Below are positions 27,636-37,208 of a DNA stretch of 64,000 nt, one piece after another (the stretch's first letter is position 1; every line of letters starts with the position of its first letter). A model generated the notes under the pieces. That model was not told where the DNA came from and did not search any database. It saw only the letters and a program-made list of their open reading frames with translations. A program made the position numbers and the translations under genes. This stretch comes from Tractidigestivibacter montrealensis. GTDB taxonomy: Bacteria; Actinomycetota; Coriobacteriia; Coriobacteriales; Atopobiaceae. The stretch is taken from NCBI RefSeq assembly GCF_024741235.1, contig NZ_JANSKA010000003.1, positions 270,232-334,231 on the forward strand. The letters are read 5' to 3'.

Positions 27636-29486
27636 CTACTCCACCGTGACGGACTTGGCGAGGTTCCTGGGCTTGTCCACGTCGCAGCCGCGCGAACGGG
27701 CAACGTAGCGCGCCAGCACCTGCAGGTGAACAACGGCCACAATGGGGACGAGAAGCTCGTCTTCGACGGGCGGGATCCACAGCACGTGCTCGCAGAGCGA
27801 CGCCACGGACTCATCGCCGTCGGTAGCGACGGCGACACAGGTGGCACCGCGGGCGATGACCTCCTGGATGTTCGAGACGGTCTTGTCGTGCACGCGATCC
27901 TCGGGGACGATGGCCACCACCGGGAATCCCGGCTCGAGCAGGGCGATGGGCCCGTGCTTCATCTCGCCGGCGGGGTACGCCTCGGCGTGCAGGTAGCTAA
28001 TCTCCTTGAGCTTGAGTGCGCCCTCGTAGGCGGTGGTGGAGTTAACGCCACGTCCAAGGAACAGCGCCGAGTGCGCGCGACGGAAGACGGCAGCCGCTTG
28101 CTTGTCCTGCCAGGCGCGGGAGAGCACGGTGCGGATGAGGTCTGGCAGCGTGGCAAGGTCGGCGTAGTGTCCGCTCACCTCGGTGGCGTCCATGTGGCCG
28201 TTGGCCTGCGCAAGGCGCAGCGCAAAGAGCGCGCAAGCCACCATCTGGGCGGTATAGGCCTTGGTGGAGCACACGCAGACCTCCGGCCCTGCCTGCACGT
28301 AGAGGACGCCGTCGGACTCGCGCGCAGCGGAGGAGCCCAGCACGTTGGTCACGGCGAAGACCTTGCAGCCCAGCCCCTTCATGCGGCGCGCCGCCGTAAG
28401 AGTATCCGCAGTCTCGCCGGACTGCGTGATGATCATGCAGAGCGTGTGCTCGGTGATGAGGACGTCCTGCTCGTAGTTGAACTCGGAGGCATACTCGCAG
28501 ACAACCGGGACGTGCGCCCAGGTCTGGATGAGAGTTCGGGCAATGAGGCCCACGTGGTAGGAGGTGCCACAAGCGATGATGAAGATGCGGTCCACGGCCG
28601 CGAGGTCCTCCTCGCTCATGCGAAGCTCGTCGAGAAGGATGCCCTTCTCGCCCAGACGACTCTTGAGCAGGCGCTCGATGGCCTCGGGCTGCTCGGCAAT
28701 CTCCTTCTCCATGAAGTCGGCGTAGCCGCCGAGCGTTGCCGCGGAGGCGTCCCAGTCGATGTCAAAGGTGCTGGGGTGCTCAACCGTGGTGCCCTCGGCG
28801 TCATAGACGGTGACCTTGCCAGACTTCTCGAGGCGTGCAATCTGGCCGTTCTCAAGCTGGATGACGTGAGCCGTCACGCTTGCAAGCGGCGTGACGTCGG
28901 AGGCTGCGTAGGCGCCTTCGGGCGTGGAGGCCACAACGAGCGGCGAGCCATTGCGTGCAACGACAAGCTGGTCGGGGGCATCTGCACACACAACGGCGAG
29001 CGCCCAGGAGCCCTCAAGGCGGCTCACGGCGTTGCTCACGGCAGCAACCAGATCGCCCTTGCAGGGGCCGTCCCACGCGTCCTCGACGAGGTGCGCCACG
29101 ACCTCGGAGTCTGTGTCGGAGGCAAAGGTGTGGCCATTGCGCGCCAGGTAACTACGAAGCTCGCGGTAGTTCTCAATGATGCCGTTGTGGACGATGGCAA
29201 TACGGCCGGTGCAGTCCAGATGTGGGTGGGCGTTCTTGTCGGTTGGGGCGCCGTGCGTGGCCCAGCGCGTGTGCGCGATGCCCGTGGTGCCCGTAAGGTT
29301 GGCGGTCTTGCAGCGGTCGGCCAAGATAGAGACGCGACCGGCGCACTTCACGCCATGGAGCTCTCCGTCGGGCGACAGAACCTCGACGCCTGCCGAGTCA
29401 TAGCCGCGGTACTCAAGCGTTGCCAGCCCGTCCAGAAGGAACTGGGCCGCCTGCTTCTTGCCAGTGTATCCCACGATTCCGCACAT
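27636..29486 (-). CDS. glmS: Glutamine-fructose-6-phosphate aminotransferase (isomerising)
   Basis: Makes glucosamine-6-phosphate, the first step to UDP-GlcNAc. ATG 29486 gives MCGIVGYTGKKQAA, placing the catalytic Cys at the mature N-terminus; an ATG six codons upstream is rejected for that reason. The N-terminal Ntn glutaminase domain has HTRWATHGAPTDKNAHPH. Two SIS domains follow, with ACGTSYHVGLIART and TQSGETADTL, and the ending is NLAKSVTVE. The length of 616 residues is normal. No glmS ribozyme was recognised upstream. Confidence 0.98.
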   Translation of the reverse strand: MCGIVGYTGKKQAAQFLLDGLATLEYRGYDSAGVEVLSPDGELHGVKCAGRVSILADRCKTANLTGTTGIAHTRWATHGAPTDKNAHPHLDCTGRIAIVHNGIIENYRELRSYLARNGHTFASDTDSEVVAHLVEDAWDGPCKGDLVAAVSNAVSRLEGSWALAVVCADAPDQLVVARNGSPLVVASTPEGAYAASDVTPLASVTAHVIQLENGQIARLEKSGKVTVYDAEGTTVEHPSTFDIDWDASAATLGGYADFMEKEIAEQPEAIERLLKSRLGEKGILLDELRMSEEDLAAVDRIFIIACGTSYHVGLIARTLIQTWAHVPVVCEYASEFNYEQDVLITEHTLCMIITQSGETADTLTAARRMKGLGCKVFAVTNVLGSSAARESDGVLYVQAGPEVCVCSTKAYTAQMVACALFALRLAQANGHMDATEVSGHYADLATLPDLIRTVLSRAWQDKQAAAVFRRAHSALFLGRGVNSTTAYEGALKLKEISYLHAEAYPAGEMKHGPIALLEPGFPVVAIVPEDRVHDKTVSNIQEVIARGATCVAVATDGDESVASLCEHVLWIPPVEDELLVPIVAVVHLQVLARYVARSRGCDVDKPRNLAKSVTVE

Positions 29487-29654
29487 GTTTGCCCCCTCGC
29501 ACACAAATTACGGTTAGTTTGCGCACGTGCGCCGGTATGGCGCACGTCGCCTAGAGTCTATCAGCCGCGGATAATGCTCCGCGGCCCAACTGGTATCGAC
29601 GAAGAGAAACCACGCCGCCGGACCTATGTACGGCAGCGTGGGCGTCAATGTTTC

Positions 29655-30992
29655 CTACTCCTTGAACGGCTCCAGAGCCTTGAGGACGATGGCATTGGCC
29701 TCCTGGCACAGGTGATCCTCCGGAGCTTCGGCAAGCACGCGGACCAGGGGCTCGGTTCCCGAGGCGCGCACTAGCACGCGGCCGTTGCCCTCAAGGAACT
29801 TCTCGGCCTCAGCCACGGCCTCCTTGACCTCGGGCGCCGCCATAGTTGCGTCCTTATCGGCAACGCGCACGTTCACAAGCTGCTGCGGATAGAGCGTGAC
29901 GGGGCGCGTGAGCTCGGAGAGCTTCTCGCGCTCGGCACGCAGGACCTCCATGATGCGAAGGCTCGTCATGATGCCGTCGCCGGTCTTCTCAAGGTCGCCA
30001 AAGATGATGTGGCCGGACTGCTCGCCACCCAAGGTGTAGCCGTTCTCCATCATGCAGGCCCACACGTTCTTGTCGCCAACTGCGGTCTTCTCGTAGGAGA
30101 TGCCGGCGGCGTCAAGCGCCTTGAAGAAGCCAAAGTTACTCATGACCGTGGGCACCACGGTGTTCTTGGCGAGACGCCCGTGCTTGGCCATGTAGGTGCC
30201 GCACACGTACAGGATGAGGTCGCCGTCGACCAGGCGGCCACGCTCGTCTACGGCAAGGCAGCGATCGGCGTCGCCGTCGTAGGCAAAGCCCACGTCGAGG
30301 CCGTTGCGCACGACAAAGTCCTGCAGGCGCTGGATGTGGGTCGAGCCGCAGTCGACGTTGATGTTGAAGCCGTTGGGTGCATTGTTGATGACGTGGGTCT
30401 CGGCGCCCATAGCGTCAAAGACCGGGCGCGCAACGCTGGAAGCGGCGCCGTTTGCGCAATCCAGGCCCACCTTGACGCCCTGCATTGAGAAGCCGCAGGA
30501 GGCAATGAGGTGCGCGATGTAGCGGTTGCGGCCCTGCATGTAGTCAACGGTGCAGCCAATGGCATCACCCGTGGCGAGAGGAACCTCGAGCTTTCCGTCG
30601 ATGTAGTCCTCGACCTGCTCGAGCACGTCCTCGTCCATCTTGTAGCCCTCGCGGTTAACGAGCTTGATGCCGTTGTCCGTGAAGGGGTTGTGGCTTGCGG
30701 TGATCATGACGCCACAGTCAAAGCCACCGTCGATGACCTCATACGAAACGCCCGGCGTGGGGATGACGTGGAGCATGTAGGCATCGGCGCCGCTGGCAAC
30801 CAGGCCTGCTACCAGCGCAGACTCGAACATGTAGCTCGAGCGACGGGTGTCCTTGCCGATAAGCACGCGAGCTTTGGCGCCGCGACGGGCACCGTAGTAC
30901 CAGCCCACAAAGCGCCCGATCTTATAGGCGTGGTCAACATTAAGGCCCTCGTTGGCCCTGCCCCTAAAGCCGTCGGTTCCGAAGTACTTCAT
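29655..30992 (-). CDS. glmM: Phosphoglucosamine mutase
   Basis: Converts glucosamine-6-phosphate to glucosamine-1-phosphate, directly after GlmS. The 445 residues start MKYFGTDGFRGRANEG. They carry the active-site phosphoserine S100 in MITASHNPFTDNG, the metal loop DGDADRCLAVDE and the sugar-binding GGEQSGHIIF. The phosphate-binding part near the C-terminus is RASGTEPLVRV. It lies 168 bases upstream of glmS on the same strand. Confidence 0.98.
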   Translation of the reverse strand: MKYFGTDGFRGRANEGLNVDHAYKIGRFVGWYYGARRGAKARVLIGKDTRRSSYMFESALVAGLVASGADAYMLHVIPTPGVSYEVIDGGFDCGVMITASHNPFTDNGIKLVNREGYKMDEDVLEQVEDYIDGKLEVPLATGDAIGCTVDYMQGRNRYIAHLIASCGFSMQGVKVGLDCANGAASSVARPVFDAMGAETHVINNAPNGFNINVDCGSTHIQRLQDFVVRNGLDVGFAYDGDADRCLAVDERGRLVDGDLILYVCGTYMAKHGRLAKNTVVPTVMSNFGFFKALDAAGISYEKTAVGDKNVWACMMENGYTLGGEQSGHIIFGDLEKTGDGIMTSLRIMEVLRAEREKLSELTRPVTLYPQQLVNVRVADKDATMAAPEVKEAVAEAEKFLEGNGRVLVRASGTEPLVRVLAEAPEDHLCQEANAIVLKALEPFKE

Positions 30993-31117
30993 TTCTCGCT
31001 CCTTGTTTCGGGGTACCGGTTTTGCGCAGTGAGAATGATTCTACCAGTTGCCTGTGGGCGCACTGTGGGGAGTGGCTCTCTCAACTCTCGTCGCGTCCGT
31101 ACCCCTCCCGGCCTCCT

Positions 31118-31200
31118 CGTTCTTTAGCGGTTTCTGAGAGACGGGCGCCACGTTTACCCAGATGGCGAGTGGTACGGTTCTCAAATACCACTAAAGAACG
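31118..31200. repeat. Long imperfect inverted repeat upstream of glmM
   Basis: The left arm (31118-31140) starts CGTTCTTTAG and the right arm (31178-31200), read on the other strand, starts with the same ten bases; over 23 bases about five differ. An inner CGCCA/TGGCG pair extends the structure. It lies in the 311-base gap between glmM and the rpsI terminator, where no gene is seen. It could be a small hairpin RNA, a regulatory structure or a MITE-like remnant. Confidence 0.7.
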
Positions 31201-31243
31201 GCAAGGGACGAGGGGGCGGAAGGGGGCAAGGACGGCCACGCAC

Positions 31244-31279
31244 AAAAAATCGGGACCCGCAGCAAGTGCGGATCCCGAT
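31244..31279 (-). terminator. Rho-independent terminator of rplM-rpsI
   Basis: A 13-bp stem with one mismatch (31249-31261 with 31267-31279), followed on the minus strand by a run of six Ts, 25 bases after the rpsI stop. Confidence 0.9.
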
Positions 31280-31303
31280 AAGGGGCAAAGCGATGAGAAG
31301 AAC

Positions 31304-31699
<396 letters not shown>

Positions 31700-31702
31700 C
31701 GG

Positions 31703-32143
<441 letters not shown>

Positions 32144-32343
32144 TTGACTCCTCCTACACACATCTTGAATGGCTACCTCTGGACAGGCCGCCGTGCTTTT
32201 TCGAAACAGAGGTTACGGGGCTCTGGGTGGAAAAGCCTTAAAAGTATACAGCCGCAGACGCCCCGTTTTGCGAGCTTTTTTTCCACACAATTTTGACAAG
32301 CGAGAAGCACCGCTGTGGACACCGCTGCTGCTTGGGAACGCCC

Positions 32344-33237
32344 CTACAGAAACGCGCGAATCTCGTCAAGGTGACTTGCTGCCTCCTGGCGTCCCTGCAG
32401 GTAGAGTCGCAGGAGTGGCTCGCCGTTGTGCTCGGAGGTGTGGATCTTCACCGGCTCGGGCGGCCTCAGCACCAACGCGCGGCCCTCCGCCTCGAGGCCG
32501 GCAAGTTCTTCTCGCTGCGCGTTGTAGCGGTCTGCGCGCGTGGCAAGGGCCTGCTCGTAGTAGGGGTAGGCGTCGTAGCGGTGGGTCCTCAGGATGGCGC
32601 GCTCGGTGGCACCATCCTTGATGTAGGTGCGGTCCTGCGTGAGAACCACGAGCGCGCGGTCGGCGGGCTCTGCACCGGATACCTCGGGCGCACCGTCGAG
32701 CCCCATGGCAACGGCAAAGGGGATGGAGTCCGTAGTGCCGCCGTCGAGGTAGCGGTGGCCGTCTATCTCGACCATCGTCGAGACGCCCGGCAAAGACGCG
32801 GACGCGCGGGCCTTGGTGGCGTCGAGCCTCTCGCCCTCCACAGCCAGGTAGGCCGGCGCGCCAAACAGCACGTCGGATGCCACGAAGTACATCGGCGTGA
32901 GGTCATTGTCAAAGACTTCCAGGTCGCAGGGGTCAATGTGGTTCTGGACCTCGTCGTACATGAAGTCGGTCCCGGCGAGGTTGCCCGTGCGTACCAGCGA
33001 GAGGAGCGACATCATGCGCGGGTCATCGCGGAAGGTCAGCATGATGCGCATGGTGCGGCCAATCTGGCGCGACCGGTAGCTCACCGCGTTGAGCGCACCC
33101 GCCGAGACGCCCCACGCGCTCTTGAAGGAGCTGGTGTAAATGCCGCTCTCGAGAAGGACGTCGAGAACGCCGGCCGTGAAGATGCCCCTGTAGCCGCCGC
33201 CCTCAAGGACGAGGGCAGGCTTGTCGTTGCTGCCCAT
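32344..33237 (-). CDS. Patatin-like phospholipase family protein
   Basis: Predicted Ser/Asp-dyad lipid acyl hydrolase. From ATG 33237 (after GGAGG) the 297 residues show the oxyanion motif LEGGGYRGIFTAGVLD, the nucleophile elbow GVSAG, and the catalytic aspartate in YLDGGTTDS. It resembles the bacterial YjjU-like subgroup rather than secreted patatins, and no signal peptide is seen, so it is probably cytoplasmic. The substrate is unknown. Confidence 0.9.
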   Translation of the reverse strand: MGSNDKPALVLEGGGYRGIFTAGVLDVLLESGIYTSSFKSAWGVSAGALNAVSYRSRQIGRTMRIMLTFRDDPRMMSLLSLVRTGNLAGTDFMYDEVQNHIDPCDLEVFDNDLTPMYFVASDVLFGAPAYLAVEGERLDATKARASASLPGVSTMVEIDGHRYLDGGTTDSIPFAVAMGLDGAPEVSGAEPADRALVVLTQDRTYIKDGATERAILRTHRYDAYPYYEQALATRADRYNAQREELAGLEAEGRALVLRPPEPVKIHTSEHNGEPLLRLYLQGRQEAASHLDEIRAFL

Positions 33238-33296
33238 AGACCGCCTCCGAATACGAACCGTCACGTTGCCGCACCGTGCGCGACCACCCAACTATA

Positions 33297-33331
33297 CAAA
33301 AAGCGCCGAACCCCCTTACGGGGTTCGACGC
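33297..33331 (-). terminator. Rho-independent terminator of ssrA
   Basis: A 12-bp stem with one G-U pair (33303-33314 with 33320-33331), followed on the minus strand by five Ts, 10 bases after the tmRNA CCA end. Confidence 0.9.
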
Positions 33332-33340
33332 CTACGCTTT

Positions 33341-33712
33341 TGGTGGAGGTGCGGAGAATCGAACTCCGGTCCAAAGCACGTCCCTGACAGGTGTCTCCAG
33401 GCTCAGCTGCCGGTTGAGTCTTGGAGGCCGCGCACCCGGTAGCCCGCGCTTGGCCTCCCAGCCGGTTTAGTCTTAGCGCGCGGCATACCGACTACATCCG
33501 CGCGAGCGTCTCCCTAGAATGACGCCGCCCCGGGAGCGGGAGAGACCCCCGGTTTGACGCGCTGGTTAGTTAAGACTAAGCAGCGAGAGCCAGCTGAGGC
33601 TCGTAAGAAGAGTTGTCGTCAATTCAATTTGACGGTTCCCCTGTTTTACGTGGCGAGGAGACCACGGCCTGCTGCCCATCTCAGATGCACCCTGTCGAAA
33701 CCAGTCACCCCC
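33341..33712 (-). ncRNA. ssrA: tmRNA (transfer-messenger RNA)
   Basis: Rescues stalled ribosomes by trans-translation. The 5' end GGGGGTGACTGG near 33712 pairs over 7 bases with the 3' end, which carries the T-arm GGTTCGATT-like segment (here GAGTTCGATTC) and ends CACCTCCACCA at 33341. The 5' part continues TTTCGACAGGG, as in other tmRNAs. An internal open frame at 33620-33576 encodes DDNSSYEPQLALAA followed by TAG, ending in the expected degradation signal. The length, about 372 nt, is normal. smpB and rnr lie 3-7 kb away. Confidence 0.96.
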
Positions 33713-33893
33713 AGAGATGGAATGGGGACACTGCCACCATACGCGTTATCAGAGAACAGCGGCTCACAGCCGCATGGCATAGTCTACCCAAAGAGGAGTT
33801 GTTCTCTACTGTGCTTGTCGGAAAAAGCCCTTGCGGAGAAAAGCGGACGCCGAGAAGCGCGTTTCATACGCAATTGCTTCGGAAACCGTTGCT

Positions 33894-33914
33894 CTGGCGT
33901 CATACTGACGCCAG
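33894..33914. repeat. Palindrome CTGGCGTCA-N3-TGACGCCAG
   Basis: Perfect 9-bp arms around TAC, in the gap between ssrA and the YoaK-like gene. It shares the core GGCGTCA-N3-TGACGCC with the palindrome 50 bases away. Confidence 0.85.
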
Positions 33915-33952
33915 AAGGCACGATATCGCGGCAATCACGTACAAAGTCGCTG

Positions 33953-33977
33953 CTCAGGCGTCATTTTGACGCCTGAG
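33953..33977. repeat. Palindrome CTCAGGCGTCA-N3-TGACGCCTGAG at the YoaK-like stop codon
   Basis: Perfect 11-bp arms around TTT. The stop TGA of the YoaK-like gene lies inside it on the minus strand. Without a T-run it is not a clear rho-independent terminator, although it could act as a 3' stabilising hairpin. Confidence 0.85.
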
Positions 33978-34689
33978 GGTGCGCTTCCGCAGTCTCGGCA
34001 GCAGCAGCCGCCGCAGCGCGCTCACGGGCGCGCTTCTCGCGATCTTGGAACAACACGACAAAGGCACCCAGGAGCAGCACGGGGCTCACGAGAATTGCCC
34101 TCAGGCCCAGCGCCCCAATGACACGGCTGCCCACAATGGCGCCGATGGCAAAGCAGAGAATAACCCCGTAGTAGAGCAGGCACCCCTCAAGATACGTGCG
34201 GTCCTTCTCGTGCACGTAGTCAACGAGCCTCTGGGTGCCACTGCGCAGGTTGCCAATGCACATGGTGGTGGCAAAACCGTTGCCGTGGAGCTTCCTGAAC
34301 GCCTGAACCTGGATCCCGCAGCCCAAAGACGTGAGGCTGTTGGCAACGAGGTTGAGGTCGTCGGGGATGAACGCAACCACAATGAGAAGCGCCGCCTCGA
34401 CGAGAAGCGCAGCTTGACGCCAGTGCAGGCGACGCTCCTTCGAGATGATCTTGATGGAGTGCGCAAGGGCAATGCCCACCGCGAACGCGATCACGGGCAC
34501 GGCGTAGTGAAGGGCGCGATCCACGTCGCCGTCGGCAAGGTTCACGCCAAAGAGCAGGATGTTACCGGTCTGCGCGTTGGCAAAGACCTTCCCGCGTGCG
34601 AGGTACGAGTACGCATCCATGAGTCCGCCCGAGAATGCGAGAATTGCCGCCAGCTCGATTGACTCCGACGTCTGCCGTGCGCGCTTCAT
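33961..34689 (-). CDS. YoaK family (DUF1275) membrane protein
   Basis: A 242-residue integral membrane protein of the DUF1275/YoaK family, with about six hydrophobic segments. Family signatures are AFSGGLMDAYSYLARGKVFANAQTGNILLFG at the start and HGNGFATTMCIGNLRSGTQRL in the middle. The C-terminus is a charged Ala/Glu-rich tail. The function of the family is not established. Its stop codon falls in a palindrome. Confidence 0.9.
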   Translation of the reverse strand: MKRARQTSESIELAAILAFSGGLMDAYSYLARGKVFANAQTGNILLFGVNLADGDVDRALHYAVPVIAFAVGIALAHSIKIISKERRLHWRQAALLVEAALLIVVAFIPDDLNLVANSLTSLGCGIQVQAFRKLHGNGFATTMCIGNLRSGTQRLVDYVHEKDRTYLEGCLLYYGVILCFAIGAIVGSRVIGALGLRAILVSPVLLLGAFVVLFQDREKRARERAAAAAAAETAEAHPQASK

Positions 34690-34799
34690 GTACCAGGGCC
34701 TCCTAGCCTCGCGGGGCGTCGCCTAGTCACGCGCCCCACCGGTCGCACAGCCGCAACGCCGGCCCCAAGCCGCCACGGCCCCGCCATTGTAGCGCAGGG

Positions 34800-35621
34800 C
34801 TAACACGCCTGCGGCTCTATGAACTTCTCGACCACTTCTGCAAGGATGCCGTCATCGCAGCTGGAACGGGCAGCGTAGCCTGCCAACCCGTCGATGCCGT
34901 CAGTGGCATTCGAGACGGCAACGCCAAGCCCCGCAGCCTCAAGCATAGGCAGGTCGTTGAGGGAATCCCCCACCGCAATGGTCTCTGCCACGTCGACGCC
35001 CAGGATGCGTGCCAAGGCGCACAGTCCGTGGCCCTTGTCCACGCCCTCGGGGAGGTACTCGAGGTAGCGGCCCGACGAGAACGTAAATGAGGTCCCCGGA
35101 ACCGCGCCGATCTGCTCGGCCATCTGATGGAGGAAAGCGAGGTCGTGCCTCGCAAAGAGGATCTTTGCCAGGGGTACGTCGCGCAAGAAGTCGACGGAGA
35201 CGCCATCGAACTCCTGGTAGGCCATGTGTCCGTCAAGGTAGCGCTTGTCATCCTCGGGCAGATTGGCCGCCCATACAGTGCCGTCGCACTGATAGATGTG
35301 AACGCCCACGCCAAAGGTCTTGGCCCGCCCAAAGAGGTCACGAACCGTTTCAAAAGGAAGCGAGTGGCTCTCCAGGGGGCGCGGGTCACCCATGCGGTTG
35401 ATGGTTCCGCCGTTGTACGAGATCACGTAGGTGCCGTCGAGAAGGTCTGCAGGAACGGACGAGAGGCTCTCGACCACCGACGCGTACGACCTCCCCGACG
35501 CCGGCACAAAGAGCACGCCCAGCTCGCGCATGCGCCGAATGGCTTCGATGTTTGCCTGGGGGATGCTGTGGTCGTGCGCGAGAAAGGTCTCGTCCATATC
35601 GCTTGCAACCAGCCTGTACAT
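34800..35621 (-). CDS. HAD superfamily (Cof-type) phosphatase
   Basis: Predicted cytoplasmic sugar or nucleotide phosphate phosphatase of HAD class IIB. From ATG 35621 (after AGGAG) the 273 residues start MYRLVASDMDETFL, with nucleophile D8 and acid/base D10. A Cof-type cap follows, then GDSLNDLPMLEAAGLGVAVSNA near residues 215-235. Substrates of this group are broad and cannot be predicted. Confidence 0.92.
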   Translation of the reverse strand: MYRLVASDMDETFLAHDHSIPQANIEAIRRMRELGVLFVPASGRSYASVVESLSSVPADLLDGTYVISYNGGTINRMGDPRPLESHSLPFETVRDLFGRAKTFGVGVHIYQCDGTVWAANLPEDDKRYLDGHMAYQEFDGVSVDFLRDVPLAKILFARHDLAFLHQMAEQIGAVPGTSFTFSSGRYLEYLPEGVDKGHGLCALARILGVDVAETIAVGDSLNDLPMLEAAGLGVAVSNATDGIDGLAGYAARSSCDDGILAEVVEKFIEPQAC

Positions 35622-35692
35622 GCGCGTCTCCTCACCCGTGGCAACACGGCGACAGCGGCAAACGCCGCCCCTGCAACCTTTTCGCACTCAAA

Positions 35693-35731
35693 GGTACGGG
35701 CTAGGCCGCTCACGCGGCGCCAGCCCGTACC
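35693..35731 (-). terminator. Possible terminator hairpin after the rubredoxin gene
   Basis: Ten-base arms (GGTACGGGCT, 35693-35702 with 35722-35731) with an inner CCGC/GCGG stem, 36 bases after the rubredoxin stop. Only TTT follows on the minus strand. Confidence 0.5.
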
Positions 35732-35767
35732 CCATCAGCACTAGATCAACGTCTTAGAGAGCCAGCG

Positions 35768-35911
35768 CTACTCCTCGACGAGCTCAAACATGTCGGGGCC
35801 AACGCCGCACACGGGGCAGACGTAGTCCTCGGGGAGCTCGGGGGTGTCAACGGTGACCTCGTAGCCGCAGACGGTGCAGCGGAAGGTGTAGGTCTTCTTC
35901 TCGTCAGCCAT
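35768..35911 (-). CDS. Rubredoxin
   Basis: Small electron carrier with one Fe bound by four cysteines. From ATG 35911 (after GAGAGGAA) the 47 residues contain CTVCGYEV and CPVCGVG, the two CxxCG pairs. Lengths of 45-55 are usual. In anaerobes it passes electrons to oxygen- or peroxide-reducing enzymes; the gene upstream encodes a flavoprotein with its own rubredoxin domain. Confidence 0.95.
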   Translation of the reverse strand: MADEKKTYTFRCTVCGYEVTVDTPELPEDYVCPVCGVGPDMFELVEE

Positions 35912-36004
35912 GGTGGTTCCTCTCTCTTTGATCCAACTAACGACCGGGTCGAACAAATGCTACCTCAGAGCTTACATCAACCGTGGCGCACCACGGGCGG
36001 AACG

Positions 36005-36670
36005 CTAGTCGATCTTGGTGAAGTTCTCGGGGCCAACACCGCAGACGGGGCAGCGGAAGTCCGCCGGGAGCTCCTCGTCGGTGGTCTCGTAGACGTAGCC
36101 GCAGATGTTGCAGCGGAAGTGGTGCTTGGGCGCTGAGACGGGCACCACGGGTTTGGTTGGGTCTTCTCCCTCGATGTAGGAGGACGCCTTGGGCGGTGTC
36201 TTGCCCTTGAGGACGCTGTGGTAGTAGGCGTAGGTCATAGGTTCCTCATCCGAGACGCGCTCGGCATCGCAGACCTCGCCGATGAACATCACATGGGTGC
36301 CCAGGTCGATGGTGTTCACCACGGCGCAGCAGACCATGGCGCAGGCATGCTCTGGCGTGTAGGGGTCAAAGAGCAGCGACGTCTTGGTGGTGATGCCCTC
36401 GAACTTATCGACGTCCGCGGAGCTCTTGAAGCCAAAGCGGCCAATGAAGGGCATGTCAGCCGTCTTGGAGACCACCGTGAGCGTGAAGTGCTCCGCCGCC
36501 TTCACGACCTGGGTGGTGTGGTTCTGCTTGTTAAGCGTGACAGCAACCTGCAGCGGGTCGCCCGTCACCTGCAGCGCAGTGTTGATGAGACAGGCGCCAA
36601 CGTTCTCGCCGTCGTTGGCCGACACCACATAGAGCCCGTACGAGAAACTGAACATCGCCTTTGCGTCCAT
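36005..36670 (-). CDS. Flavin reductase-rubredoxin fusion (high-molecular-weight rubredoxin type)
   Basis: NAD(P)H-dependent flavin reductase joined to rubredoxin, the layout of the Hrb protein that passes electrons to oxygen- or NO-reducing flavodiiron proteins in anaerobes. Residues 1-165 are a FMN-binding flavin-reductase domain (FSYGLYVVSANDGENVGACLINTALQV, GTHVMFIGEV). Residues 180-221 are rubredoxin (CNICGYVY and [11 protein letters not shown]). Followed after 93 bases by stand-alone rubredoxin. No flavodiiron protein is in the window, so the terminal acceptor is unknown. Confidence 0.92.
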   Translation of the reverse strand: MDAKAMFSFSYGLYVVSANDGENVGACLINTALQVTGDPLQVAVTLNKQNHTTQVVKAAEHFTLTVVSKTADMPFIGRFGFKSSADVDKFEGITTKTSLLFDPYTPEHACAMVCCAVVNTIDLGTHVMFIGEVCDAERVSDEEPMTYAYYHSVLKGKTPPKASSYIEGEDPTKPVVPVSAPKHHFRCNICGYVYETTDEELPADFRCPVCGVGPENFTKID

Positions 36671-36731
36671 GGGTCTCCTCTCCTCGACCTTGCGGACCAG
36701 ACGTTTCCATCATATCGCCCGGCGGCGCCAC

Positions 36732-37208
36732 CTAGCGGTTCCTCTCCTTGAGCGCGCGTTGAATCTCGCGGTCGGTATCGCGGCGCGCCATGTCGTCGCG
36801 CTTGTCGTAGAGCTTCTTGCCACGGCAGAGGCCAATGCAGAGCTTCACGCGGTTGTGCTCGTCGAAATAGAGCTCAAGCGGGATGAGGGCCATGCCCTTT
36901 GTGCGGAGCTTGCCGTCAAGGTAGTCAATCTGATGACGGTGCAGCAAGAGCCGGCGCTTCCTGTCGGGGTCCACGTTCCACACGCCGCCGTTGGAGTAGG
37001 GGTGGATGTGCACGCCATGCAGCCACACCTCTCCCCCGCGAATGAGGCAGAAGGCGTCCGTGATTTGGGACGCGCGCTCGCGCAGGCTCTTGACCTCGGT
37101 GCCGGTGAGCTCGACGCCCGCCTCAAAGGTCTCGTCCACAAAGTACTCGTGTCGCGCCGCGCGGTTGCGCGCGATGGTCTTCTTCTCGCGCTTAGTTGGC
37201 TTGGGCAT
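36732..37208 (-). CDS. smpB: SsrA-binding protein SmpB
   Basis: Binds tmRNA and brings it to stalled ribosomes. ATG 37208 overlaps the end of the upstream TPR-like gene. The 158 residues show ARHEYFVDETFEAGVELTGTEVKSLR, HIHPYSNGG and RKRRLLLHRHQIDYL, and the basic C-terminal tail (KRDDMARRDTDREIQRALKER) enters the mRNA channel. Its RNA partner, ssrA, lies 3 kb downstream. Confidence 0.98.
   Translation of the reverse strand: MPKPTKREKKTIARNRAARHEYFVDETFEAGVELTGTEVKSLRERASQITDAFCLIRGGEVWLHGVHIHPYSNGGVWNVDPDRKRRLLLHRHQIDYLDGKLRTKGMALIPLELYFDEHNRVKLCIGLCRGKKLYDKRDDMARRDTDREIQRALKERNR

Noticed and set aside
29487..29654. glmS ribozyme
   Set aside because: I could not recognise the conserved ribozyme core in the glmM-glmS gap, and the gap is short.
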